Both the position numbers and the translations under genes were made by a program. From Tetrahymena elliotti 4EA (Eukaryota > Ciliophora > Oligohymenophorea > Hymenostomatida > Tetrahymenidae): 64,000 bases of DNA. How positions within the stretch are numbered: the first letter of the stretch is position 1; every line of letters starts with the position of its first letter. Below, piece after piece: positions 1-12,615 of this stretch. The stretch lies in the NCBI GenBank assembly GCA_000231825.2, contig JH720303.1:644574-708573 (forward strand), written 5' to 3'. Under the pieces are notes generated by a model, which was given only the letters and a program-made list of their open reading frames with translations, did not search any database and had not been told where the DNA came from.

Positions 1-100
1 CAAAAAAAAGAGTTAATTATTTGAATAGAAAGAAATATAATAATTAGTTTTGCATGAAAAAATAATATAATTATTTATAATAAAGCAAAGAGTTAAGAAA

Positions 101-542
101 ATGGATTAGGATAAAAGTGAAGAAATCAAGAAAAATTAAATTAACTTGATTGATTACCTAAATAAAAAATCAGGTAAGGAATAGTAAAATAATACAGAAG
201 GCTTAGATAGTAGTTTAGAAAATAACTTATCAAACAATTCAGATGATGAAGATCATAATTCGTCAAACAATAATTATATTGAATTTAATGTAATCCATCC
301 ATACAGATCATTTGTTTGAACTTTTAACCATTTTTATAAAATAAGTTTGATCCTTCTCAAAATTAAAATACAAAAATTCATAGGAATTAGTGTATGAAAG
401 ACAATAAATCCAGCAAAAAACAAAAGAGCACTCAAGACAAATATTCAAATCTTCAATCAAAAAATAAATAAAAGTAGTCATTTATTTATTATGCTTTATC
501 TTATAGCATTTAACTAACACATTCACACTAAAATATGTCTGA
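101..542 (+). CDS. Small two-exon hypothetical protein (doubtful)
   Basis: The proposed exons are 101-289 and 384-542, with a GTAATC...CATAG intron of 94 bp in phase 0, giving 115 aa in ciliate code with stop TGA 540-542. Residues 1-63 are acidic and Asn/Ser rich; the second part is basic and ends in a short hydrophobic stretch (around VVIYLLCFIL). No family is recognised. It lies just upstream of the RING-H2 gene on the same strand. It could be a separate short gene, or a 5' exon set of that gene, but I found no donor/acceptor pair that joins it in frame to the ATG at 671. Composition of exon 1 is coding-like; exon 2 is weaker. Confidence 0.4.
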
Positions 543-670
543 CGATTTATATTTATAAAAGACATTGAGAGCTATCTAAAATTTTTAATATCAATATTTT
601 TTGTTTATTTTTATATCTAACTCGATATTGTATAAAAATTAGAACTAACAGTAATAACTAAAGTACTGGA

Positions 671-2206
671 ATGAATTCCTAAAGTTCTTTTGATAGAAAT
701 ACATTTAAAAATAATATATTTAATAATGATGAAGACGAAGAAGAGGAAACAAAAAATTAAGCTGAATAACCTAAATCTAAAAAAAATAATTTATCTTTTT
801 TAGATTCTAATGAGGATAAAGAGGATTTTGAGTTTAATGAAGATAATAATCAATAATAGAACTAACAAGAAGAAGGTGAAAGAGAAGAAGATGGCTACCA
901 AACAATAGGTGATGAGGATGAAGATGTAAGGCAAAACTAAGGTTCAAATAATGAAGGAAATTCGAATTTTAATAATTCAAGATCAAACAGTGAAATTTCT
1001 AATGAAATAGGAGGCTAGTAAAATTAAAGAAGATAACATAGAAATTTTGGCCAAAGTAACGATATACTTCCTTTATAAAGCCTATTCCCTGATATTAGCT
1101 AAATTTTAGCTGGTTCAAGTTCTTTAACAAGCAATTAACAAGGAACTAGAATGATGTTTCCATCATAATTAGGAGTTCATCACCCTATGTTTTTGACTAA
1201 TATTAGAAATTTAGATGCAAGAAATAGTAGATCTAGAAGATAAATTAGTTAAAATAGATAAAGACCTAATCGTGAGCAGTATAGTGATGTTATAAATAAT
1301 TATTCTTAACAGAACTTGGAAATATAACCAACAGAATCTGTAGAAAACCAAGTAAAGCATATGAATTGTGCTTTGATTTCTTCTATTCTAATTTTTGGAG
1401 TATTATATTACTTCTTAAAAAACTAAAGCAAAGTGATAAAAATTCTTATTTGCTTAATTTTTCTCTTCATCATTCTCATCATTTGTGTAAAGAGATCAAA
1501 ATTATTAAAGAGTAGAAGTACTCAAATACATGAAAATAGTCAGTTTTCTTATGTTCTTTCCAATCGTCATAATCGCTAAAACGAAGATGATAATTATATT
1601 TTACCAGATCGCTTTAGCAGAATGCTTTCATCATAACACAGAGGAACAAGCTAAGTATAAAGGCAGTTAAGAAATTTTAGAAACATGATGATTTTCCAAA
1701 CACTTTTTAGCATTTTAAATTAAATTTAATAAACAACAAATGAAGTTGGATACAATGAATAATAACTAATATAGATAGGTGGCACTCAAAAATACTCAGA
1801 GCTTAAAAGATAAAAAAAATAAGAACAAAACAAAAATTAAGATGATGATCCTGATCTTTCAAATTAAGAAGAGGATGATAGTTAATGTATAGTTTGTTTA
1901 GATACATTTAGCGATGATAATGATGTAAGAATATTAAAATGTCAACATTACTTTCACCAAAATTGTGTTGACGAGTGGCTCAAAAAGAAAAAAGAATGTC
2001 CTGTATGCAGGTAATGTCCTCTAATTGTTGAAGCAATAGTAGAGGATCCTTTTCCTAATCCTGATAATCAATCACACCCATTTAACTCCAGATTATTTGG
2101 ACCATAATTTGTATATTAATTTGGAGCCCCTTCTTAAGGCCTATAAAGCCAAATCAGAAGGCCTAATAATAGAAGATCTAATATGAATGTAATTTTATAT
2201 TACTGA
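671..2206 (+). CDS. RING-H2 E3 ubiquitin ligase with two membrane segments
   Basis: This is a single exon of 511 aa in ciliate code, from ATG 671 to TGA 2204-2206, with many internal TAA/TAG as Gln. Residues 1-225 are acidic and Asn/Gln rich with no fold recognised. Two hydrophobic segments follow, at about 233-249 and 256-273, separated by a short polar loop, so it is probably membrane anchored. After a further low-complexity acidic stretch comes a full RING-H2 (C3H2C3) finger: C406-x2-C409-x14-C424-x-H426-x2-H429-x2-C432-x10-C443-x2-C446. The Val-Asp-Glu-Trp-Leu after C432 is typical of membrane RING ligases. The expected role is recruiting an E2 and ubiquitinating membrane or secretory-pathway substrates. 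The substrate cannot be read from the sequence. Confidence 0.88.
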
Positions 2207-3257
2207 TAAAACTAAGACACAAAAAAGATTTAAACCTATAATTTAAAATAAATTTATAAAATTACTAAAAAAATAGTAAAAAACAAATGTTAATAATCAA
2301 TTAATTAAAATCATTTGCTGAAATTACTAAATATATATAATTAACATACACCATAAAATATTAATAGTCTACTTACCAAATATGAAGTAATAAAAAAAAT
2401 AATACTAATTTACTTAATATTTAAAGTATATTTTTATTATTAATAAATTTAAATTAAAGTCTATATTTCAAAGTGTATTATTTCATAACATTTAAGTATT
2501 CATTAAATCATTAATTTTATTTGAAATTTATAAAATAAATCTTTCTAATTACTCATTTATTATTTTTTGTCAATCAAATTATTATGAACAAAAAATTATC
2601 TATTTAAATATTTCTCAAATTATTAATATATCATTTTAATGAACTTTTTGTCTTATCTTAGATAAAAACATTTTTTTTCACATCAAAAGGCCATTAAATT
2701 ATAAAAAATTACTTGAAAATTTGAATTAAATAGATTAATGATTTAAATTTTAAGAAACAAAGTTAGCTTTTCTAAGAAAAAAAGCATAATTTATTTGTTT
2801 TAAACTTCCAAAAACAAAAAAGAGATTCTCTGAATTGAAAACATGAATTAAAGATACCAAAATTTAATTTGGAAATAATTTTAAATAATCAAATATATTT
2901 TGTGATTTAAAAATTACAAATTTTTTTTGTTTATTTGATCAGTAAATACTAATGAAAATTTAAAAAAGAGTATTAATTAGTACCTCATTAAATACCTTAA
3001 AACCAAATTTGCAGTTAAAATAAATTTTGATGATTTACTTTGTTTATGATGCTCGTTTTAGTTGATTTACTTATAAAGAAAAATTAAAAATCAATAATGA
3101 ATATTTTCAAATTAATCTTAAATAATTAAAATTTGATATACAAAAATTAAATAGATAGATAGAATAGTTATTTCTAATTTGCAACATAATCGGCCATATA
3201 AAATTTAAACATACAGAATAATAGCCAACTCATTCAAATAATAAAACTCAGTATAAA
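2207..3257. other. Intergenic, no gene seen
   Basis: About 1 kb of A+T-rich DNA between two plus-strand genes. It should hold the 3' UTR of the RING gene and the promoter of the FAM135-like gene. No coding signal, structured RNA or long repeat was seen. Confidence 0.6.
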
Positions 3258-6207
3258 ATGTCAGTGAGATCAATAGTTGATTTAGTCGTCCATGTTTAGA
3301 ACTTTAGAAATATAGATCTCTTCTATTAAGGATTGTATTTCTTAAAATTTACTATCTATTAATTGAAAGGAAAAGATGTAATTATTTTGTTTCTATTGCA
3401 CTTTAATCAGATTTGTAAACTAAAAGCTAAAAGATGAACATACTTTTAATATAGAATTCTTCATAATTAAACATTTTCTTATATAATTTGATAAAAATAT
3501 TTTTCATTTAACAATTAGCAAAAAATTTATGCTCATCCATATAACATCACTGAAAATTACAAACCATATTCAAACGATTTTTAGCAACCTAAAGGATAAA
3601 AGTTTAACGATTCTTAATTATTTAGGCCAGCTGGAATAATAGACTAAACTAGTTCTTTTTATTCAAAGTCGTTTTTTATCAAGTTTTGTGAGGAAGAAGT
3701 AGAATTAAATGACTTTTGTCATTTTCGTATTGAATTTGATGCTGGAAAATAAGGAGAAAACCCTGAAATGTATATGGAAGTCGAGCTTATGTTTTTCGAT
3801 TGCATGAATAATTCAAACAACAAAAATACCTCAGGTTAAGGTGGTAAAGATGCATAAAAAGATACAAATAAGAATGAAAACAAGGATAATAATGCTAATA
3901 ATCCAGCAAACACAAATAAAAGTAAAGAAGAGTGCTGCCTCTTTAATGAAAGCAAATCTCTTTCTACTATTAAGTATAGACTTAATGATGTAACTGATGG
4001 TATTCATGAGTTTGTACCTCTTTTATTTGAAGAAGCTAACTTCTGCGTTGCAAATGTAATTTTCCACAGTATTAGGTTAGGTAAATTCTGATCAACCAAC
4101 TTATTTTAGTCTTATATTTTATTATATTTTTAAAAGACTACCGCTTTAGAGTAATCCCTATTTAAATATCTGAGTTTGCTAAATACAAACCAGAAGAAAG
4201 ACTTGCTTTGATGGACATATAAAAAAATTAATAAGCATCTAAAACTGTATCTATATATGAATCTACTTAAAAATAGTTAGGAAGTAATTAATTAAACACT
4301 TATTATTTTTACTAAAATTAAAACTTAATTTTTTGATGTTATTAGATATTGATTATGAAGGTATGTACAACACTTTTGTAGAATCGTTGAAAAAAACTTA
4401 TAGTAAACTATACAATCATTACAACAAAATGAATAGTAGATGCATCCTTGATAAGTAGAAAAAAACTTTTAAGAAGTATTTGGTAAAACAATTAAAACTT
4501 TTCTAATGGAAATATGTTAATACAATTTTAAAAATATAGCAACCACCTAGCAAATTAATCACACCTGAGTATGTTACAAATGAAAACGTTAGAGAATATA
4601 GCTAAAGCAATAATTAAAATGGCAAACCAAATTAAAATAAAGATTTCAATACAATCCTTTAAGAAAGATTTAAGTCAAGAGACCCAGAAACAATAACTCA
4701 TTCAATTTTAAATGAAGCAAATCTTATAAGTGGATAATTATTCTAACTCTGGCACAAATATCTTGATTTATATAAAATATCTCCTTTGTACTGTCTTGCT
4801 TTGCTAAAATTCGAATACTAATAAAAAATAAAAGATAGACTCTAAATATTTATTGTTAAGTAAAAAATTAACAACCAAGATTTCAAAAAAATTCATGAAC
4901 AAAGTAAAGTAGAACAGAATGAAAAAATAGCCTACAAAATGAGGCCAACACTGCCTATTCTAGAATCTAAATTTTTGAATGTAAATTTAGTTGTTTGTAA
5001 ATCTCAAAATAAAATTTATCATATTTTTATTAAATAAAAAGAAAGTAGAGCCAATTTATTCTATCTTTAAAACTGAGCATAACCCTATCATATTTGAAGA
5101 ACTCATTGTCAAGGAAGTCAAGGAAAAGAATGAAGAAAATATTGTAAAAAATATAATTTACTGATTGACTGTTTTTAATTTATTTTTTAATTCAAAAAGA
5201 TTGAATATGAACTAAATGGAGAAAGTGAAAATATTTATTATAAGGGTATCCATTTGTTTGTCTTAGTTCATGGTTTTCAAGGTAATGCTTATGATATGAA
5301 AATGCTTAAGAATTACTTGAATTATATGCATCCTGAGGCTATGTTCCTATGTTCAGTCTATAATGAAGATAACACAGAAGGAGATATTGAGGAGATGGGT
5401 AAAAACTTAGCTAATGAAATATAAACTTTCATAGCAGATAACTGTTCAGGAGAAAATTTAGGAAGGTATAATTCTACTAAAATAATTATGAGTATTATTT
5501 AAATTCTCAATCCAATTTATTTTATAATAGAATAAGCTTAATTGGTTTTAGTTTAGGCGGTGTAATTCTTAGATCAGCTTTACCTATGCTAGAGGAATAT
5601 TCTGATAAAATGTATACCTTCATGAGTTTATCATCACCTCACTTAGGCTTTATGTATAATCCTAACAAGATTATAGAAGCTGGTATTTGGATATTGAAAA
5701 GATGGAAAAAAAGTACAAGTCTTTAACAGCTCACTATGGCTGATAGTAAAGACATAGAAAATACTTTCTTGTATAGACTATCTAAAGCAAAAGGGCTAGG
5801 TTGGTTCAAGAATGTTTGCTTGGTTTCTAGTTATTAAGATAGCTATGCACCATTCGACTCTGCAAGAATAGAAATGACAAAAGAAGCTATGAAAGATGCG
5901 TAATAAATTCATATCAATAACATATTAACTAAGATATATAAAAAAATAAAAAGGAAAGGAAAAATGTACAATGACATGACATAAAATATTCTAAGTTAAC
6001 TCTCAACTAACTCCCTCCATAGATTAGACGTTCATTTCCACATCCAAGAAAAGTAAACAATTAAAAATACAAATAATTATATTAAAATTATTACAATTAA
6101 ACAGAAATATAGATACCCTGATTGGTAGAGCTGCCCATATTTAATTTTTAGAATGTCAACCTTTAATTAGAATACTTGTATAGAATTATGATACTTTCTT
6201 CAGATGA
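3258..6207 (+). CDS. FAM135-like serine hydrolase (DUF676 lipase fold)
   Basis: Eight exons: 3258-3377, 3519-4080, 4137-4283, 4346-4980, 5051-5143, 5200-5465, 5531-6052 and 6105-6207. All phases agree and give 815 aa. The N-terminus (from MSVRSIVDLVV, with NIDLFYQGLY) matches the start of the FAM135 family, and the C-terminal half is its DUF676 alpha/beta-hydrolase. The oxyanion-type motif VLVHGFQGN is at about 540-548, the nucleophile elbow G-F-S-L-G has Ser near 615, and the candidate catalytic His is in DVHFHI (776 or 778). The last exon encodes the conserved tail containing LIGRAAH. Members are putative lipases or esterases. Substrate and location are unknown and no signal peptide is evident. 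A long Asn/Lys-rich insert sits in exon 2 (about residues 150-185). Confidence 0.9.
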
Positions 6208-7098
6208 AGAAACGTTTAATAAATATAAATAATTTAATTATTAAATTGATCTTATTAAATAAATAATTAACAAATAAAACTTAATAATTAGCAACAAAGA
6301 AACAAATAAGTAAACAAATTCATTAATTAAAATTATTATCTCACTTTAACTATTTATTATATATATACTTTTAAAATGCATCCATAATTAAATTAAGCTT
6401 TACATTTTATCAAACTAATTCTTCTATTGAATTTTAAGTAGATTTCTATAAATTAATATCCTTTTAAGATGTTTTATAAACCTAAAAACATATTTTCAAA
6501 TAAATTTTTTATAAGTAAAAATTAATAATCAACAACTAACAAATAAAAATGGAATGAGTCCATTAAATTCAAATAATTATTAAACTTTTACTCTTAATTT
6601 ACTCAGTAAAATTTAAAGATATTACATGGTTCTCTTGAAAATTCATCAAACATTTTTCTAAATTAAAATTTTTTAAACTGCCTATTTCGGCTTTTTCAAA
6701 TATATTAAATAAAAATTAGATTTGGATTACTCTAAGCCTAAATTACATTATAAATTTTTTAAGAAATTACTTTTTTCTGTTGAATTTCATAGAAAATTTT
6801 TACAAATAAAAATGTTTTAAATATGTTTTTAATAAAATCATTTACTTAGTTTTTGATTATATTAATCTAAGTTTAAATATTTCACTAAAATTGAACAACA
6901 AAGAAACAAATAAGAAATAAATCTTTTAATTAATTAAAATAATTATTTCACATTTAATATTTATTTAATATTCATTCAAAATGTAATTAGATAAAATTTT
7001 GAGAACAAATTTCTTCTATTCAAGGTTCAAAACAATTTTACAAGTTTTGATGTCTTTTTAAGAAATGTATGAAGTGATAATAATACACAACATAATTA
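6208..7098. other. Convergent intergenic region
   Basis: This lies between the ends of the FAM135-like gene (plus) and the C4C4 RING gene (minus), so it holds two 3' UTRs. It is A+T rich and no gene is seen. Confidence 0.6.
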
Positions 7099-8382
7099 TC
7101 ATTTACTTAGCTTCTGTTTATATTAATCTTAATACTTTTATTGATAGATTTGTAAATTTTTTTAATTTTAATTGTAAGAGCTATATACTTAATTCAGAGC
7201 AATATTCATATTTTCTTTTTATGGATTCATCTTATTTCTTACTTAGGTAAAATCATTTTGCTTTATAAGTTAGTGATTGTTGTAAGGGTTGTTAGAGTCA
7301 TCAAGTTCTTTTTAATATTAGTATTATTAAGTCACCTAATTAAAAACATTTCTTTATTAAGAATCTTTCCTTTAAATTAAATTTCCCTAAACAACTTAAT
7401 TATAGTTTAGCATATTTTACTATTTTTATAGGTATTCTTGGTATTGTATTCCACCTGAATTATTCAAATTATTTATTTTATTGATTGCAACAAAATTATT
7501 ACTGTTATTCGGCATTGGTGTTACATTGTCATTTCTTTATTAGTTTACAGATTTATTTTGATATCCTACTCCACTTTGATTAATTTTACTAATTTAATTA
7601 TTTTCCTAGTTTAGTATTAACTACTACTGTTATTGCTGTTACTGAAATTATTATTAAGCCTCAATTATTTAGCAATCTTTTTAGTAAGGTAAGTTCTATT
7701 ACATATTATACTATTAATTGTATTATTGAAACATGTAAGGCTGATTATTTACTATTTTTACTTAGTTTTACTACTAAATTTATTAAAATTAATCATTTTA
7801 CCCATTATCATTTGATTTTTTAAAGTTAACACAGCTCCTAGAAACTTTTCTAAATTCATCATCATTATTCAAGGTATTAATTCTTCTAGCAGAATTTTCA
7901 TTTTTTATTTGAGGAAAGTTTTCATAAATTAAGGAAAGCTCTTATTGATTGATGTTGAGTTAATTTTATAAGTACTAAATATACTTCAAACTTTACTTTC
8001 TTTAGAACTATAAATTAAGTTGTTTTAGTTCATTTTATTTTTTATAAATTTTACCTTAATTATTTCTATTTATCTTTCGAAGAGTGTCTCTGGATCTGCA
8101 AATAAGAAGGCAAATTATTATGCTTACTTCATATCTTAAAAGCTGTTTATCTTAGGATCAGTTTACTTACTACAGAATCCACAAATCACATCAGCTGAAT
8201 TTTCTATAGGCTTATAGGTATCTTTCCATTTTTAAATGCATTCTTTACAAAATATACATCTGCAACATAAGTAATAAGCTGCTTTTTATTCTAAATATTT
8301 TTTCTTTAAAATTTAGATTTAATAATTTAAATTGTTTACGAAAACAAGCAGTGCAGAGAGACTTGTAAGAATCTTCTTTCAT
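7099..8382 (-). CDS. C4C4-type RING finger protein with Gln/Asn-rich tail
   Basis: Three exons read leftwards: 8382-8340, 8290-8055 and 8007-7099, with introns of 49 and 47 bp, giving 395 aa and TGA at 7101-7099. The N-terminus carries eight metal ligands in RING order, with Cys where most RINGs have His: C10-x2-C13-x10-C24-x-C26-x2-C29-x2-C32-x18-C51-x2-C54. All-Cys RINGs are known, for example in CNOT4, but the rest of this protein shows no RRM or other CNOT4 feature. From about residue 95 the protein is low complexity, dominated by Gln and Asn (runs of TAA/TAG/CAA codons), and probably disordered. The likely role is an E3 ligase or zinc-finger adaptor; the target is unknown. The intron splits the finger after C13, so a scan of single exons would miss it. 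Confidence 0.8.
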
Positions 8383-9183
8383 TTTTCAATATAATAATGG
8401 TAATTAATATTTTAAAAATTAATTCTTTAAATAATGTTTTTAGAATTTTTTTTATCTTTCAAACTTTTTACTCAAATTCACCTTACTAACAAAATTTATT
8501 TAAACCAAAAATAAGTTAAATTTATAATCCACAATTCTTTAAAGAATAGAAAATAGTAAAACTGATTAATTTTGATAAACATTTTATAAGAATTATTTTT
8601 AAGATAAATTATTCTCATTTTCAATTCAGATGATAAAGAAGAAAAATAATTAATGTGATTATAGATTTTTCTCTCATTTTTAAATTAGATTCTTAATTTA
8701 GCAAATCAATTTTGAATTAAAATATTATTTTATGGTAGAATAATCTGCAATTTCATTGTGTTTGATAATATTCTTAATTTAAAAAAGAAGGAATTCTTTT
8801 TATTTATTTGAAAAAAGTAATATGAATTTAAAAAAGGATATTGTGTTTATTTTAAAAAATAGTAAATTTTTATTTTACACAAACCTATTAATTGTAATTA
8901 GAAATAATAAAATGTAGTATTTTTTTTCTTGATTATATATTTAATAATATTTTTCAGTTTCAAAAGCATAAAATAGATTTATTAATTAATAAGTGGTTTA
9001 AAAATCAATTTTAAAATTTATAATAATGAGATGCAATTTTTTTAGAATTTGGAGATTTACATTTTTATAAACATGTAAAACAGAAACATTTAAACATAAA
9101 AATATTTGATTCAATCAAATTTAAAATATATTCAAGTGGTAATATGCATTAATTATTTTTTTAATTAATTAAAGTTGGAACCA
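8383..9183. other. Intergenic, no gene seen
   Basis: This lies between the 3' end of the SMPD4-like gene and the 5' end of the C4C4 RING gene, both on the minus strand. It is A+T rich, with no coding signal. Confidence 0.6.
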
Positions 9184-9197
9184 TCATTCAAGGTTCC
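9177..9197. repeat. Short perfect hairpin at a stop codon
   Basis: GGAACC at 9177-9182 is followed by GGTTCC at 9192-9197, with a 9-nt loop. It spans the TGA (9186-9184) of the SMPD4-like gene, so the mRNA could fold a six-pair stem around its stop codon. It may be a chance palindrome; it stands out only because flanking DNA is so A+T rich. Confidence 0.35.
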
Positions 9198-12100
9198 ATT
9201 TATATTTACTTTTTGTAGTGGGTCCTGAATAATTCTTTTTTCCATAAGATTACTGATAAGTATTAGAAGATGATACTGGTGAGGAGAACAACCATTTAAA
9301 AACAAAAGCTAGAAAAACAATTAGTAATAGGTAAGAGACTGTTGTATAGATATTAGCAAATCTTCTTAAATTAGTTTAAGGATATTTAGCAGTTGGATTA
9401 GCAGGCTAGAATCCATTTTTAACATAGTCAATAAAGAAGGAAATCTATAAGAAAATATAATATAAAAATTTGCTTTCAAATGAAGCTAAAGGTGCTTTCC
9501 AAGTTTAGAAATTATATGAAGCTCTTCTATTTTCAATTTCAAAAAGTTTTCCTTTTCTTCCATCTTTTTCATTACCTTATAGATCTTTCATGGAATTATA
9601 AAATGTAGATCCTCCGTTTTAATTAGATCTCTTTAAAACGAAATTTAATTTGTTCTTGAGATAAGTTTATATAACTATTGGATCAGTTTCAATTGGTGAA
9701 AGGAATTCTAAATCTTCAATTTCATTTCTTGGTTATTGTTGTTATGACAGTTATTTACTTTTTTTATTAAGATATTAGTCAATCTAATTATTTATTTTGC
9801 GAACACACTCAATTGATTCTAGGGTGATGAATACTCTATAAAAATCTTCATCATTTTCTCTCAACAAGAAAAATTCATTAGCATGCTTTATTGTTACAAT
9901 ATCTAGGCTATTTAATCTAGTAATCAAATCTTCATCTTTATTTTAGCCTTTAAAGTCATAGCTCATACTTGAATTGAGGAATCTTTCATCAGCTACTCTT
10001 TTTTTAAATACAGTATCTATCAATAGACACAACATTAAAAAGTCACTCAAAGATAAATCTTTCATAACAGAGAAAGCTGTGATAAATTTATTCAAAAGTA
10101 ATGTAGATGAACTAACTAATATTTTGAATCTAACTTAAGATAATTCATCAGTAAAATATCCTATTTATTCTCTGAAGCTAGTACGAATCATTTATTACTA
10201 AGAGTAGCTTCCATAAGAGTAGCGAGAGTTTTCTTAAGTGTAAAGACTTGGCAGTAATCTTTCGAATTCTTAATCATTTAAGCAGAATTGATTTAAATAT
10301 GGTCTTGGAGGAGTATCGAGAGGCTCTTCCTTGTATTGATTTTTAATTGCTGAGCCTGTTTATCCTGCAGAGTTAGAATTTAGATTTGAATTACCATTTT
10401 AATTTTAATAGTTGGTAGAGTTAGTTGAATTTCTTATATTAGCTGAATTAAATAACTACTAGTCCATTTAATTAAGATAATAAAACAAATTATTTTCACA
10501 TGCTTCTTTTTCAAAGTATTTATGGTGACCAATTAAGCTTGCAAGGAGTCTACCTTGATCATAAAGAGTGTCTTTAGATTATTTAGTAACATCTTTCAAC
10601 CAATCATCTAACCCTATTGAGAGGAAATAGCTTAATTTTTTGAAGAATAATGTAAGCATATTGTCCTCTCCATGATCACGGAAATATTCAAGTTAGAATT
10701 AATCAGCAGTTATTTCCATATTATTGAATTCTTAATATTTTACATATTGTTAACATAATCTGCTAAAGTATTATTAAGAAGATTTAGAGTATTGGTTATT
10801 ACCATATCCCATAAAAGAAGTTGAAGAGGGACCCATATATGGGGATTAGAAATTTGAAATCTAAGATTGTGACATTCTACTGGATTAACCTTAATAACTA
10901 AAGTTGGCCTATGAATTACGCAAACTGCCTTGATTAGAGTAGTAATTTCCATATAAGGACTAATTACCTCTAATATTATTACTTGTTGCATTTGAATATA
11001 TTGATTGAAGTGTGAGCAACTTAAAGTGACGTCTCTTAAAATGAAGCAAAATAAGGAGAGCTTAGAAAATGTAATTAGAATAAACAGTAAAAGAATCTTT
11101 ACTCTTTTTAGTGAAAAATTCTTTAATATTTGATATTTGCATGTAATGTTGCAAAATATTATTTTTACTGTATCCGCTAAAGTTATCAACAACATCATTA
11201 GCAGATTGCATCAAAGATTATTGCTAATTATTAGCTTATCCAGATAAATTTCCTAAATTGTGTTGTTATTGATGCAATTAAGATCCTTAGGCATTATTTA
11301 ACTTTGATCCTCCATTTAATTAACTTTCATACATATTTCCCATAATTTTTGAATCGTTAGAGAGAGTGGTCGATTCAATTTCCATTGATTGCTTTTTTCT
11401 TTAGGGTAAATTTTGTCTAACTTCTCTGTTTTACAATCCATCTAAAATAGAATAGTGAAGCAAGATTTCAATATTTTATGGATGAATGCTGAATATTTAT
11501 TCTACAAGAAGATGCTCTTCTAAAATAAAGCAAAATTTCTTGAATAAAACTTTCTTATCCTTATGTTCTTGCATTTATGATAAAGAGAGGAAATCAAAGT
11601 ATTCAAGGTATCTACGAGTAAGCAATAAAAATGGATTTTGCATGAATTCAACACTGTAAGGGTCATTATGGCTATCTTGTATTTATCTAGCATTTTTCAA
11701 ATTAGAAGATGGACGGAAGTTCTTTAAATTAAATGCTAAGGCAAATAAGAACCAGTCACCAGGATTAATAACTATAAATTAGTCTGTAATGTGAGAAACT
11801 TCACTTGAGAAAAGATTTTAAAATCTAGTCAAGCTTGGATGCTTCCATACCTAAATATAATAATATATATTTACAAACAAAGTTTTTAATTGATGCATTT
11901 ACAATTTTAAATTTCATAAAAAATAAAAAGAAGATATTCTAATTTAATTGCTAAAGATATTTATTATTTTTGTATTAATAACACTCAGTCTTTATTTAGT
12001 AAAAGTAAAAAATATAAAATTAGAGCTAATTTAGTTCAAAGTTATATTTTGAAAAGAAAAGTTTAAATAACTTACACAGTTTTTGCGCAATTCAGTTATA

Positions 12101-12615
12101 TGATCAGGAAGTACATTTGATAGCAGTTAGAATTTTTAACCTTCAACAAGTTCTTTTTCAAAAAGTAGAGTGTAAATGTTCTCTTTATAGTAGCAATTTT
12201 CAAGTTACTAACTAATGATAGGAGGACTAAGCAAAAGAATAAGTTATCTCATATTTTCCTCAGCATTAACTATTTATAAAATATATTTTGATTCTTAGAT
12301 GCTAAATTATATTTGAATTCTATTATTTTATTCATAATTTGAAGCTTCATTTACACATTTTCAAAATTTTAATTGCTAAATTTTCAAATTACCTGTTGAG
12401 AAACGTGAAGGGTTATTTAAGTCTTCAAAAGATTGAGTTAACCACCCCTTCTTGTTTTCAGCTCCTAAGATAATATACAATATGTTGGGCAAATCAGTTA
12501 AAAAATCTCTTGATTTCTCTGAAACAGGATCTTATGAAATCTATTCAATAATATTCCATAAGTATTAGATTCCATTACTAATACTTTTATCTTTCAAAAT
12601 CTGTGAATGAGTCAT
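9184..12615 (-). CDS. SMPD4-like protein (neutral sphingomyelinase 3 family), tail-anchored
   Basis: Three exons read leftwards: 12615-12393, 12269-12076 and 11850-9184, giving 1,027 aa with consistent phases. Recognition rests on several SMPD4 features in order: an N-terminal helix region with LTDLPNILYI and a following GWLTQSF; a block ending in SNVLPDHITEL; then NPGDWFLFALAF, resembling the Asn-Pro-Phe/FFAL block of SMPD4; and near the C-terminus APLASFESKFL, then LRRFANIYTTV running into one membrane helix (about 974-994) with a short polar tail. In animals SMPD4 is a tail-anchored protein of the ER and nuclear envelope linked to sphingomyelin breakdown and nuclear pores. The middle has long Asn/Gln/Ser inserts (about residues 290-480 and 560-620), which make it longer than animal homologues. 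Homology is inferred from motifs, not a search. Confidence 0.66.

Noticed and set aside
7065..7250. 61-aa plus-strand open frame
   Set aside because: It overlaps and is antisense to the Gln/Asn-rich tail of the C4C4 RING gene, whose three-exon frame is better supported.
10740..11198. 152-aa minus-strand open frame with hydrophobic N-terminus
   Set aside because: It is an alternative frame inside exon 3 of the SMPD4-like gene, whose own frame is continuous and conserved.
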